This document shows, piece by piece, positions 26,265 through 35,751 of a stretch of DNA of 64,000 nt. The stretch comes from Bacillota bacterium (GTDB taxonomy: Bacteria > Bacillota > Clostridia > Lachnospirales > Lachnospiraceae): positions 90,281 through 154,280 of the forward strand of contig JAEZZO010000004.1 of the NCBI GenBank assembly GCA_023418475.1. The letters are read 5' to 3'. The notes beneath the pieces are model-generated. The model made no database searches. It was given only the letters and a program-made list of their open reading frames with translations, and had not been told where the DNA came from. The position numbers were made by a program, and so were the translations under genes. Each line of letters begins with the position of its first letter. Position 1 is the first letter of the stretch.

Positions 26265-26319
26265 CCGACGAATGCAAATACATCGGAAGCACTTATCGGA
26301 TACACAACTCGGAATTTGA
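26265..26319 (+). repeat. Dispersed short repeat (copy 1)
   Basis: The pattern GAATGCAAATAC, GGAAGCACTTATCGGATA, CTCGGAATTTGA matches 58488-58542 with scattered substitutions (28 of 35 positions in the last two blocks). Both copies are intergenic. Confidence 0.6.
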
Positions 26320-26363
26320 CTAGCCTGGGAACAGTAACTTACCAATAGAAACGTACTGCGCTA

Positions 26364-27968
26364 TTATGAGGGCATGTCCGTTGCGCTGGAATTTCTATAT
26401 TGTTGAGGTGTCATACCGGTTATTTTTCGAAATTGCTTATGAAAATAGGAGCTGCCTGAAAAACCGGTCTGATCTGCAATTTCCTGCAGGGACAGATCAG
26501 TTGTGAGCAGAAGTTTTTTTGCTGATCTTATCCGTTCATTAATAATATAGGTACTTAGTAACTGTCCAGACTGTTTATGAAAGAGATAGGACAAGTAATC
26601 CGGATTCATGTGTAGTTCTACCGCTATATTATTACGATTTAAAACCTCTGAATACAAATTAGTACGTATATATTTTTTTACTGAATCCACAAAAGAGGCT
26701 GAATCTTCGTTTGCCTTCAGGATATTTTCCGATTCAAAGAGCAAATGCTCCGCCCAAAACAGGAAATCTTCCATAGAAGAAGTAGCCTTTGCTAAATCAG
26801 TATGATGAACCAGCTTAGGAAATAATTCATTCATTGAGATTTCCTTTGACTCCAGCACAGAAAATACTGTCTGAAGTATACCGTAGTATAAGACAATAAG
26901 CATCTTAACCGGATAATAGGCAGAAGGAGTCCTAAATTCTTCTTTGATATCCTTAATAATCATGGTGGAGCTATACTTTAGAAGAAGCTCTGACCACTTA
27001 GCCAGAGGGATATTTTTTAACTGGGAATCAGAAAATTCCTGAGAATAGGATGCATCCAGGTTATGCACCGGTATTACAATATTTTCTGTCGTTAATATAT
27101 TAGATTCAAAATTCGTTAGCATTTGATAAGATAATGCAGCACTTGTGAAAGGGCCCTTATCGGATAAGAAAATGGTGACTCTAAATTCCGCATAATGAGA
27201 AATTAATTTTTCCAATACAGATTCACAGAATTGGAAAGCATTCCGGTAATCGGTAAATTTGTCGGAATTGATAGCAAGGGCAAATTTGGAGGAAGAGATT
27301 TTATATAAAAATTGGTCTATATTTTCTTCGAAATATTGAGAAAAAATTACAGCAAGCTCTTCCAGTGAGATATATTTTGCATCATTATCAATTGTTTTTG
27401 TATACATATTAATAAAAAGGTAATAGAAGTTTTCCTCGAGCCAGGAAACAGGGATACTTAGGCGCTGCATGGACTCGATAATGGAACGATCGTCCGGGGT
27501 ACCTAAATAGATTTCCCTCCAAAAGGTTTCCATACGGAGTGCTTGATTTGCATCCCAGGACGCAGCGATATTTTTGGCGCGCTTCAGGTTATTATTCTCT
27601 CTGACTTTTACGGCAGCACGCAGAAGCTCTTCTTCCAGGACAGTAGCCTCAACTGGCTTTATTAAATATTCGAAACATTTTAGAACAATAGCTTTTTGGG
27701 CATAACTAAAGTTCTGATGTCCGGTAAGCAGTATTTTTACCGGTTCAAAGGAATTATCATTTGCCCAGGAGATAAGATCCAAACCGCTTCCCTTTTGCAT
27801 CTCTATATCGGTTAATAGGATATCGATCGTATGCTGTTTGAAAACTTCCTGTGCCTGTTTCATGCTATAGGCGGTATATACGTTATCAATGCCTAATTTG
27901 TCCCAATTAATATTTCTGGTAATACCTTGTACGATATAATATTCATCGTCAACTACAAGTATATTCAT
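26364..27968 (-). CDS. YesN-type response regulator with AraC DNA-binding domain
   Basis: A 534-aa regulator. The receiver (MNILVVDDEYYIVQGI, acceptor Asp in ILLTDIEMQKGSG, switch Lys in YLIKPVE) is followed by a long central region of about 270 residues and a C-terminal AraC pair of helix-turn-helices (LYFHKQSG-type first helix set, then LSLQEIADQTGF and SYFHKQFRKITGMTPQQYR). ATG 27968 starts just after the kinase stop codon and GGAGG lies within the kinase's last codons, so the two are coupled. It most likely activates the adjoining sugar-uptake genes on the opposite strand in response to an extracellular sugar. Confidence 0.92.
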   Translation of the reverse strand: MNILVVDDEYYIVQGITRNINWDKLGIDNVYTAYSMKQAQEVFKQHTIDILLTDIEMQKGSGLDLISWANDNSFEPVKILLTGHQNFSYAQKAIVLKCFEYLIKPVEATVLEEELLRAAVKVRENNNLKRAKNIAASWDANQALRMETFWREIYLGTPDDRSIIESMQRLSIPVSWLEENFYYLFINMYTKTIDNDAKYISLEELAVIFSQYFEENIDQFLYKISSSKFALAINSDKFTDYRNAFQFCESVLEKLISHYAEFRVTIFLSDKGPFTSAALSYQMLTNFESNILTTENIVIPVHNLDASYSQEFSDSQLKNIPLAKWSELLLKYSSTMIIKDIKEEFRTPSAYYPVKMLIVLYYGILQTVFSVLESKEISMNELFPKLVHHTDLAKATSSMEDFLFWAEHLLFESENILKANEDSASFVDSVKKYIRTNLYSEVLNRNNIAVELHMNPDYLSYLFHKQSGQLLSTYIINERIRSAKKLLLTTDLSLQEIADQTGFSGSSYFHKQFRKITGMTPQQYRNSSATDMPS

Positions 27969-27969
27969 T

Positions 27970-29745
27970 CTATCGGCCCTCCAAAGCATGAAAAGAATTA
28001 TAGGGAATGAGGGGGATTTCAATATCAATTCTTGCACCCATGCCCTGTTCATTGGAAAAATGTATAACGGCAGTTTCGCCATAAACAAGGCGAAGTCTTT
28101 TGGAGACATTCAAAATCCCGAGATGGTCGCCATTCTGCTTCGCTACACTCTGCCTATCTATATGATTGATCATCTGCAGCATATCAGGGCTAAAGCCTTC
28201 ACCGGAGTCAATATGTGTTAAGTGAATCCACTTTTCACCTTCCTTAATGACCAGGTGAGAAGAGATTTTTATAAGAAGAAATTCACCCATAACTAAATTA
28301 TATTTTATAGAATTTTCCGTCAACATAAGCAAAATCAGAGGGAATACAGAGGCATCCTTTGTATCCGGGCTGATATCAGGTTCATAGGTCAAACATCCGG
28401 GAAAGCGTAATTTTGATAATTCAATATAGTTATCGATAAAAACTAACTCTTCCTCCAGGGATACAACGGTACGGTCTGATAAAGTATATCTCAGATGTTT
28501 CGAAAGTGTCTGAACCATTTGCTGCAGGATAGTATTTTTTGTATTGTCCTCCGCAAGAGAAGCAATGGAATACAGACAGTTTATTAAAAAATGGGGAGCA
28601 ATCTGTGATTTTAAATATTGAAGTTCTATTTGCGAACGGGATATTTTCTCTTCATATATATTGATACGCAAATTATGAATTTCGTCAAGCATATTATTAA
28701 AAACAGTATCAATTTCTATAATTTCTTTACAGTTTGAAATATCAGAGGGAACTTTTTTGTCAAAATTGCCCTGACGAATGGATTCTAGCGTATTATTTAA
28801 TAAAAGTAAAGGCTTTGACAAAAATTTGCTGAAGGAAATCATGAGTATCAGTAAAAGCATTATGATAATGATGGACATTAATAAAAGCACTTGGTATATC
28901 GTCTTGAATTGCAGGCTGATATTTTTTATAGGGATTAGTGCTACCAGATAATAATCACAGTAGTCAAGCTCATTCGTAACCAGCAGGGATTTGCTCTTAT
29001 CGTTCATTTTAAAAATGGAATACTGCTCTAATAAGGTTTTTACATGAAAGGTATAATGCGATAAATCATTATTACAAAGGGGCTTCCCTTTGCGGTCAAC
29101 AAATATTACATTGCCTTCCAGTTCAGAAATATTTTTAAAGGAGGAGGTAAGGCTGTCTATTTTAGACCAGGCTCCCAGATAGGTATTATTCACTTTAATA
29201 ATGCGGATCAGATAATAGGATTGATTAACCTCTTTCGTAAACCACGTTTTTATGTTGAGCTCATTAAATTTGCTTTCGGAATTCAGCCCTCGCAGATACT
29301 TACGTAAATAATTCGAAACAACTGTGTTATCAGTCGTCTTATAGGACTGGATAAAGGTATCGTTAATAGAGGTATATACAAACATACCATCAATTTCTGT
29401 AAAGGATGGAAGGCTGTAATTTAGAAGATCCTTGACACGCATAATATTATTATAAATTTTATTCACATCCGCAGTGGAAGTAATATTACTGATTTCCAGG
29501 CTGTAGGAATTCATTTCATATAGAAAGATATCCAAATCATCCAGATTACCGCTCAGCTGGTGATTATATACCTGAAGCGTGTCCTTAATATTATTATAGG
29601 TTTTTTGCAGCAATATATTATTAAAATAACTATACAACCAGCCAATAATAATAATAAAGGATAAAAATATAAGCGCCAGAGTTTGCAATACCCGGTGCCG
29701 GAAGGAATAAGGCTGCCTATGGAATTTGTTTCTTTTTATATACAT
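27970..29745 (-). CDS. YesM-type sensor histidine kinase
   Basis: A 591-aa kinase. Helices at about residues 18-38 and 283-305 flank a 245-residue extracellular sensor; then HAMP, the His_kinase domain with QIAPHFLINCLYSIASLAED carrying the phospho-His, and a HATPase domain with LTENSIKYN and HIDSGEGF. AAAGAGG lies upstream of ATG 29745. It is encoded divergently from the binding-protein gene and stands directly before its regulator. The sensor presumably recognises the sugar, alone or via the binding protein. Confidence 0.92.
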   Translation of the reverse strand: MYIKRNKFHRQPYSFRHRVLQTLALIFLSFIIIIGWLYSYFNNILLQKTYNNIKDTLQVYNHQLSGNLDDLDIFLYEMNSYSLEISNITSTADVNKIYNNIMRVKDLLNYSLPSFTEIDGMFVYTSINDTFIQSYKTTDNTVVSNYLRKYLRGLNSESKFNELNIKTWFTKEVNQSYYLIRIIKVNNTYLGAWSKIDSLTSSFKNISELEGNVIFVDRKGKPLCNNDLSHYTFHVKTLLEQYSIFKMNDKSKSLLVTNELDYCDYYLVALIPIKNISLQFKTIYQVLLLMSIIIIMLLLILMISFSKFLSKPLLLLNNTLESIRQGNFDKKVPSDISNCKEIIEIDTVFNNMLDEIHNLRINIYEEKISRSQIELQYLKSQIAPHFLINCLYSIASLAEDNTKNTILQQMVQTLSKHLRYTLSDRTVVSLEEELVFIDNYIELSKLRFPGCLTYEPDISPDTKDASVFPLILLMLTENSIKYNLVMGEFLLIKISSHLVIKEGEKWIHLTHIDSGEGFSPDMLQMINHIDRQSVAKQNGDHLGILNVSKRLRLVYGETAVIHFSNEQGMGARIDIEIPLIPYNSFHALEGR

Positions 29746-29773
29746 AGATAAGATCCTCTTTCAATTGATTGGA

Positions 29774-29898
29774 TATAATGCATTATTATTATGCAATAAA
29801 AACTAAATTTTAGTATTAATTATATAAGATCTAAGAAAAATGGAATAACTTCTAAGAATAGTTTCTAACATTTTGCACAATACATTATATAATGCAAT
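29774..29898. promoter_or_regulatory. Three copies of TATWATGCAWT in the divergent promoter region
   Basis: TATAATGCATT (29774-29784), TATTATGCAAT (29787-29797, 13 bp from the first) and TATAATGCAAT (29888-29898). The first two face the kinase gene, the third the binding-protein gene. AraC-type regulators bind direct repeats, so these are candidate YesN sites; the tie is an inference. Confidence 0.5.
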
Positions 29899-29996
29899 TG
29901 TAGTATAAATCAAGCGAAACGTTCGGATAATAATAAGTATGGAACAAGCATCTTCCGAGAATTCTCTTGAATTTATTTAATCAAAGGAGGTATTTT

Positions 29997-31607
29997 ATGA
30001 AAAAATTACTAGTTATTTTGTTGTGCATGACCATGGTTATCGGCAGCTTATCAGGCTGTGCTAAGAAGAATACCGGTGATGACACAAAGGCAACTCCTGC
30101 ACCGACTAAGGCAGGCAGTGAGGCAACGGCAACATCGGCACCGGAGCAGGATGCAGCGGCAAAAGCAATTGCAGATCGAAAGGCCAGCGGGAAAACCCCG
30201 AAGATTGTAATGGCATTTATGAACTGGGCAGGTTCTCCTGCAGGCGCAGAAAGAATTCAGCAGCTAATCAGCAAATACACTGAGGAAAAGCTTGGTGTTG
30301 ATGTAGAGCTTGAAATTATGGATGTTGCATCCTACAAACAGTCTTTAACCTTAATGCTTTCCTCCGGTGAGCAGGTTGATATTTATAATGCAATTACATT
30401 GGGATATACAAATGCAATAAACAATGGATATTGCTTAGATCTTGAAAAGGATAATCTAATTCAGAATTATGGTAAAGATATAAGCGGAACGTTAGATCAG
30501 GCATATGTGAATGCATGCCGTGTGGGTGGCGTTTTATATGGTCTACCTAATAAAAGAGATATGGCAATAGGCCTCGGTGGTTTTGCAATCGGAAAAGAAT
30601 ATCTGGATGGTATCGGATTTGATTATGCTTCTATGTATAAAAATAAGGATGACGAAGTTATTTATACTGATATTAATACAATTTCCGACATTTATGCAAA
30701 ACTTCATGCAAAATATCCCAAGCTTTATGTATATGCTCCGCAAGAAGCTTCGCTTACACAACAAAATAAATTTGATCCCCTTGGCGGAGATAACTTTGGT
30801 GTATTGTTAGATCCGGAGAATAGCCTTACTGTATCAGATCTTTGGGGAAGTGATATGTTTAAGAGCTACTGTGAACAATTATACAAATGGAATCAGGCAG
30901 GTTATATATCAAAGGATGCTTTAACAGATACTACTGCAGCGACTGCACAGGCAAAGGCTGGCACAGCTATGTCTTATGCAACAGCTACAAAACCTGGTAT
31001 TAGAACACAGGAAAGCGGTCTTTGTGGACGAGATATGATTATTTTCCAAACTGGCGATGATTTCCTGAAATCCTCTTCTGTAGCAGGAATGCCATGGTGT
31101 GTGAACTCCGGTACAGAAGATCCTGTTGCTGCTATGCAGGTATTAGATTTATTTTATACAGATCCTTATCTTTCTAATTTACTCTGCTGGGGTGAAGAAG
31201 GAAAAGAATATGTTAAAACAGATGATGGTCATATTAAATTTGCAGACGGCGTAAATGCACAGAACTCCGAGTACTACAATAATGTTAACTGGGAGATGCC
31301 GAACCAGTTCATCGCAGGTATCTGGGAAGGCAACACTCTTGATATTTGGAAACGTATGGATGCCTTTAATAATAATGCTGTGAAATCAAAAGCACTTGGT
31401 TTCTCCTTTGATAACAGCAGTGTGGCAACAGAATTTACCGCTCTTCAGAATGTTTATAAGGAATATGCTTTCCAGTTGATGTATGGTTTTAAAGATCCTG
31501 CAACAGGCATTCCTGAAATTGTAAGCAAGTACGAAAGTGCAGGCTTAAAGAAATATATGGATGCAAAACAGGCAGCTTTGGATGAATGGGCTAAAAACCA
31601 GAAATAG
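29997..31607 (+). CDS. Extracellular solute-binding lipoprotein (CUT1-type sugar ABC transporter)
   Basis: A 536-aa binding protein. The signal peptide MKKLLVILLCMTMVIGSLSG ends in lipobox LSGC with lipidated Cys21, followed by a Thr/Ala/Pro-rich linker and the periplasmic-binding fold (IVMAFMNWAGSP to the end). The large size and sequence style match LplA-like proteins that capture oligosaccharides for an LplB/YtcP-type permease pair. ATG 29997 has AAAGGAGG upstream. No ATPase is encoded here; such systems usually share one multitask ATPase (MsmX-like) encoded elsewhere. Confidence 0.93.
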   Translation: MKKLLVILLCMTMVIGSLSGCAKKNTGDDTKATPAPTKAGSEATATSAPEQDAAAKAIADRKASGKTPKIVMAFMNWAGSPAGAERIQQLISKYTEEKLGVDVELEIMDVASYKQSLTLMLSSGEQVDIYNAITLGYTNAINNGYCLDLEKDNLIQNYGKDISGTLDQAYVNACRVGGVLYGLPNKRDMAIGLGGFAIGKEYLDGIGFDYASMYKNKDDEVIYTDINTISDIYAKLHAKYPKLYVYAPQEASLTQQNKFDPLGGDNFGVLLDPENSLTVSDLWGSDMFKSYCEQLYKWNQAGYISKDALTDTTAATAQAKAGTAMSYATATKPGIRTQESGLCGRDMIIFQTGDDFLKSSSVAGMPWCVNSGTEDPVAAMQVLDLFYTDPYLSNLLCWGEEGKEYVKTDDGHIKFADGVNAQNSEYYNNVNWEMPNQFIAGIWEGNTLDIWKRMDAFNNNAVKSKALGFSFDNSSVATEFTALQNVYKEYAFQLMYGFKDPATGIPEIVSKYESAGLKKYMDAKQAALDEWAKNQK

Positions 31608-31721
31608 ATAACACAATATGATTTGGAAGAAGATCCTCTGCATTACGTTAAACTAAATATAGGAGCAGCTTAATTCATCTCAAATAGTTATACTGATTAA
31701 ATAATCAATTATGAAATGCAT

Positions 31722-31765
31722 AAAAGGATGGAGAAGTTTAGAATCTTGCTTCACCATCCTTTTAT
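31722..31765 (+). terminator. Terminator between binding protein and permeases
   Basis: Ten-base perfect arms (AAAAGGATGG at 31722-31731, CCATCCTTTT at 31754-31763) with a 22-base loop. Partial termination here would give more binding protein than permease. Confidence 0.7.
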
Positions 31766-31766
31766 A

Positions 31767-31878
31767 TAAGATTTACCCGACAAAAGTCAATTTAGGCTTT
31801 GAATGAAACGCCAAACAGAATTGATATGCAACCATATTCAACATTTACTTATTTCTGACTTTTGTCGGGTAAATCTTA
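31767..31878. mobile_element. Palindromic MITE-like element with 23-bp perfect terminal inverted repeats
   Basis: The outer 23 bp (starting TAAGATTTACCCGACAAAAG) are repeated exactly inverted at 31856-31878, with 66 bp of non-coding DNA inside. TA lies at both outer ends, compatible with a TA-target (IS630/mariner-like) element, but no longer target duplication is seen. It sits between the terminator and the permease genes, so it becomes a large RNA hairpin if read through. Confidence 0.7.
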
Positions 31879-32000
31879 AAATTTTTACACCTGTAGTTAT
31901 ATATCGTCATAGGTGGTATATGGAAACCTGATTAAAATATTGTGAAATATTATTTTAGCTTAAGATTTATATGTCGCTTATGTGGCGGATGGAGGTTAAT

Positions 32001-32954
32001 ATGTCAAAAGCAGCTACAGCCGGTAGTCTAACGGCAAATAAGAAAAAGGGATGGAATCAGTTCAAGAAGTTTCTCCCTCTGTATCTCATGGCTTTGCCTG
32101 GTTTAGCATACTTATTTATTAATAATTATATGCCATTGCCCGGCTTGGTTTTGGCCTTTAAAAAGTTTAATGCCAGAAAAGGAATTTTTGGTTCGGATTG
32201 GGTAGGTTTTAATAATTTTAAGTATCTCTTTACTACCCAGGATGCATGGATTATCACTAGGAATACTATTTTATACAATATTACCTTTATCATAATAAAT
32301 ACAGTCTGTGCAATTGCTGTTGCTATTATTCTTGCGGAGATGACCTCGAAAATTAAGAAATTTTATCAATCGGCAATATTGCTGCCATTTTTGGTTTCGG
32401 CTGTTATTGTCAGCTACCTGGTATTTGCTTTCCTTTCAACAGAAAATGGTTTTGTTAATAATTCGATCTTAAAGCCATTAGGGATTGAAGGAATCTCCTG
32501 GTATACGGAAAAGAAATATTGGCCATTTATACTGGTCTTTGTAAATACATGGAAAACAATTGGATACAGCTGTATTATTTACTTATCTACAATTATTGGC
32601 TTTGATAGAAGCTATTATGAAGCGTCTGCTATCGATGGTGCATCTAAATGGCAGCAGATCAGGCTTATCACAATCCCTCTTTTGAAATCTACAGTGATTA
32701 TGCTTACACTTATGGCTATTGGACGTATATTCTATTCTGATTTCGGTTTATTTTATCAGGTACCTCAGAATTCAGGAGAATTATATTCAGTTACTAACAC
32801 GATTGATACTTATGTTTACCGTGGCCTTATACAGCTGGGAGATATCACAATGTCCTCCGCAGCAGGCTTATATCAATCTCTTGTAGGCTTTATACTGGTA
32901 CTTTCGGCGAATTTGGTAGTACGTAAATTAGATAAGGAAAATGCATTATTTTAG
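32001..32954 (+). CDS. Sugar ABC transporter permease (LplB-like)
   Basis: A 317-aa membrane subunit with six predicted helices. The EAA loop that contacts the ATPase reads EASAIDGASKWQQIRLITIP. The early part NNYMPLPGLVLAFKKFN is typical of the LplB branch of CUT1 permeases. ATG 32001 has GGATGGAGG upstream; the first ten in-frame codons from 31971 are leader. It pairs with the next permease. Confidence 0.93.
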   Translation: MSKAATAGSLTANKKKGWNQFKKFLPLYLMALPGLAYLFINNYMPLPGLVLAFKKFNARKGIFGSDWVGFNNFKYLFTTQDAWIITRNTILYNITFIIINTVCAIAVAIILAEMTSKIKKFYQSAILLPFLVSAVIVSYLVFAFLSTENGFVNNSILKPLGIEGISWYTEKKYWPFILVFVNTWKTIGYSCIIYLSTIIGFDRSYYEASAIDGASKWQQIRLITIPLLKSTVIMLTLMAIGRIFYSDFGLFYQVPQNSGELYSVTNTIDTYVYRGLIQLGDITMSSAAGLYQSLVGFILVLSANLVVRKLDKENALF

Positions 32955-33030
32955 GCATTCAAAGTTAGTTTGTACCTAGCTATTCACTACAATAAATTAT
33001 TCGTAGAAAATATTAAGAAAGAGGTTAAAA

Positions 33031-33927
33031 ATGAAAACAAGGGAAGACAAAATATTTCAAATTATCGGTCATGTTGTTATGATAATATTGACAGCCTTAG
33101 CATTAATACCAATGGTGCTGCTGGTTATTTCTTCATTTACAGATAACGATACTCTGATCAAAAACGGTTATGCCTTTCTGCCGGAGAAATTAAGTGCTTA
33201 TGCTTATGAATATATATTTAGAACAGGAAATTCCGTAATTCATGCTTACGGAATATCCATATTGCTTACCACATTGGGTACGGCATTATCTCTTATTATT
33301 ACTACCATGTTAGCTTATGCGATCTCGAAGAAATATCTTCCGGGTAAAGGACTTCTGACCTTCCTTGTCTTCTTTACCATGCTGTTTAACGGAGGATTGG
33401 TTCCTACTTATATGAATTATACTACAGTATTTGGCGTAAAAAATACTTTCTGGGGACTTCTAATACCGGGACTTCTAACAAATGGTTTTAATATATTACT
33501 TATGAAATCCTATTTTGTGACAGGTGTTCCGGATGAAGTACTGGAAGCAGCTTATATAGACGGTGCATCTGAATTTAAAACCTTTGCTAAAATAGCACTT
33601 CCGCTTGCAAAACCTGTAGTTGCTACAATTGGACTTTTTGCAGGAATTGCTTATTGGAATGACTGGCAGAATGGTTATGTATATCTTACAAAGCGCACAG
33701 ACCTTTATTCCATACAAAATCTACTAAACCGAATGATTCAGAATATTCAATTTTTAACGCAGAATTCAACAAACATTTCCAATGCAAATGTTGGCGTTTC
33801 TGCAATCCCTTCCGTATCGGTACGTATGGCTATGGCCGTTGTAGGTATTTTACCAATTCTTATAATTTATCCTTTAGTGCAGAATAATTTTGTAAAGGGA
33901 ATTACATTAGGTGGTGTGAAAGGCTGA
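33031..33927 (+). CDS. Sugar ABC transporter permease (YtcP-like)
   Basis: A 298-aa membrane subunit with six helices and the EAA loop EAAYIDGASEFKTFAKIALP. The C-terminus ends in YPLVQNNFVKGITLGGVKG, the usual ending of this permease branch. AAAGAGG precedes ATG 33031. It forms a heterodimer with the LplB-like subunit. Confidence 0.93.
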   Translation: MKTREDKIFQIIGHVVMIILTALALIPMVLLVISSFTDNDTLIKNGYAFLPEKLSAYAYEYIFRTGNSVIHAYGISILLTTLGTALSLIITTMLAYAISKKYLPGKGLLTFLVFFTMLFNGGLVPTYMNYTTVFGVKNTFWGLLIPGLLTNGFNILLMKSYFVTGVPDEVLEAAYIDGASEFKTFAKIALPLAKPVVATIGLFAGIAYWNDWQNGYVYLTKRTDLYSIQNLLNRMIQNIQFLTQNSTNISNANVGVSAIPSVSVRMAMAVVGILPILIIYPLVQNNFVKGITLGGVKG

Positions 33928-34129
33928 TCAATATAAACAAGCAATAAAATACTGGCTTCAAATTGAATATGGCTGCAGCTATATTCCCTTGGCATAGGCA
34001 TTTTAATATGATACTTCACATGAACGCATGCAATCATCTGCAGTAAGCCAACCGGGATACAGGTGCAGCCATATTTCATGAACATTATTTCTTTATTTTG
34101 GAATCGATGGCACATTTAATTCATGAATA
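33928..34129. other. Gap between permease and GH39 genes
   Basis: It contains a long-range inverted repeat (AATATGGCTGCA near 33965 and TGCAGCCATATT near 34063) that could fold as one large stem. No gene is seen. Confidence 0.35.
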
Positions 34130-34158
34130 TTGCCATATGATACTTAACACTGTATAAT
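34130..34158 (+). promoter_or_regulatory. Promoter of the glycosidase pair
   Basis: TTGCCA (34130-34135), a 17-bp spacer and TATAAT (34153-34158), 86 bases before the GH39 start. Confidence 0.65.
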
Positions 34159-34243
34159 AAAGTGAACTTGAACTTGGGGTAAAGTTTTGCACTTGCTTTG
34201 ATGGCAAAACAGTGATACAAGCTTAACATCTAGGAGGTTTCGA

Positions 34244-35731
34244 ATGGTAAATTTTAATATTAATAAAGACAAAAAAACGGAATTCCCCCATTACTGGGAA
34301 ATGTGTGTAGGAAGCTGTCATGCCTATACCGCTTTAAGGGAAGATTATAGAAAGCAGCTAAAAAGAGCTCATGATGAGCTTGGATTCAAATATGTAAGAT
34401 TTCATGGATTATTGGATGATGATATGTGCGTACTCATTATGAAGAAGGATTACATGGGTAACGAGCTTGGATTGGTTTATAACTTTGTTAATATTGATAA
34501 TATCTGTGATTTCTTACTAAGTATCGGAATGAAGCCTTTCCTGGAATTGGGCTTTATGCCGGAAGTGCTGGCCAGTGGAGATAAGACGGTATTTCATTAT
34601 AAGGGGAATATCACTCCGCCGAAGGACTATGATGCATGGGCAGAATTAATCCGTCGCCTGACGGAGCATCTGGTGGAAAGATATGGCTTAGAGGAAGTGA
34701 AACAATGGTTTTTTGAGGTTTGGAATGAGCCGAATCTGGTATCCTTCTTTTCAGGAACGAAGGAAGAGTACTTTAAATTATATGAGGTAACAGCTAGAAC
34801 CATTAAGAAAGTAAATGCGCAGCTGAAGGTAGGTGGACCGGCAACCTCCTGTAACTCCTGGGTAAAGGATACCGTGGATTTCTGTGAACAGAATAATGTT
34901 CCACTGGATTATGTATCCACGCATCATTATCCGACGGATGATCCGTTGTGGAAATCCGGTATGGATATCGAAGATTTCTTTAAATCCGGACTGGCTGCCT
35001 TAGGCTCCTACGAACGCGGAATATTAAAGAAGATGACCATGAAGGCAAGAGAAGAGGCAGGAAAATACCCTCTGTATTATACAGAATGGAATACCTCGGC
35101 AATGACGAATGATAATAAGCATGACGAGTGTTACGCGTCTGCCATGATAGCGAAAATACTGGCGGATAATGACGGACTTGTCGAAGGGTATTCTTATTGG
35201 ACCTTTACGGATATCTTTGAAGAAGGCTCCCAGCTTCCAGGTGCATTTCACGGAGGCTTTGGTTTGCAGACATATGCGGGAGTCGCAAAGCCGGCATACC
35301 GTTTGTTCCAGTTATACCATAATCTTGGTGTAAAGAGGCTTGCAGTTGAAACAGAGATAATAGAAGGGCAGACTGCTGAATTGCTTGCCACAGAGACAGA
35401 ACAGGGAGGCATTCGTGCAATCCTTCATAATCATCAGATCCCGGACGGTCCGATCAAGGAAGAGGATTGTAAGATCATGATAAAGGGCATAAAGGGCAAT
35501 GTGAGGGTAACCTGTTATCCGATCGATGAAAGCAGTGCCAATGCAAGAGGTGAATGGGTAAAAATGGGAGTGCCGGAATATCTTACGAAGGAACAGCTCG
35601 AACAGCTCCACAAGGCATCGGAAGTGAAGGCCTATCCCTGTGAATACCAGATACAGGATAATAATTTGATCTTAAACATTAAGCTTCCGGTTCATGGCGT
35701 ATGTGGAATTGATGTTGAGATTATAGTATAA
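34244..35731 (+). CDS. GH39-family beta-glycosidase (beta-xylosidase-like)
   Basis: A 495-aa cytoplasmic enzyme without signal peptide. The TIM barrel carries the acid/base Glu162 in FEVWNEPNL and the nucleophile Glu281 in YYTEWNTSAM, with YVSTHHYPTDD between them, all hallmarks of GH39. A C-terminal beta-sandwich follows from about residue 365. GH39 enzymes hydrolyse xylo-oligosaccharides or related beta-linked sugars with retention. Being intracellular, it should act on oligosaccharides brought in by the transporter upstream. TAGGAGG precedes ATG 34244; its own promoter is at 34130. Confidence 0.92.
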   Translation: MVNFNINKDKKTEFPHYWEMCVGSCHAYTALREDYRKQLKRAHDELGFKYVRFHGLLDDDMCVLIMKKDYMGNELGLVYNFVNIDNICDFLLSIGMKPFLELGFMPEVLASGDKTVFHYKGNITPPKDYDAWAELIRRLTEHLVERYGLEEVKQWFFEVWNEPNLVSFFSGTKEEYFKLYEVTARTIKKVNAQLKVGGPATSCNSWVKDTVDFCEQNNVPLDYVSTHHYPTDDPLWKSGMDIEDFFKSGLAALGSYERGILKKMTMKAREEAGKYPLYYTEWNTSAMTNDNKHDECYASAMIAKILADNDGLVEGYSYWTFTDIFEEGSQLPGAFHGGFGLQTYAGVAKPAYRLFQLYHNLGVKRLAVETEIIEGQTAELLATETEQGGIRAILHNHQIPDGPIKEEDCKIMIKGIKGNVRVTCYPIDESSANARGEWVKMGVPEYLTKEQLEQLHKASEVKAYPCEYQIQDNNLILNIKLPVHGVCGIDVEIIV

Positions 35732-35751
35732 AAAACGATGAGGGTGATAGA

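Noticed and set aside
33928..34129. Small gene in the permease-GH39 gap
   Set aside because: No frame with a ribosome site; only a long-range inverted repeat is visible.
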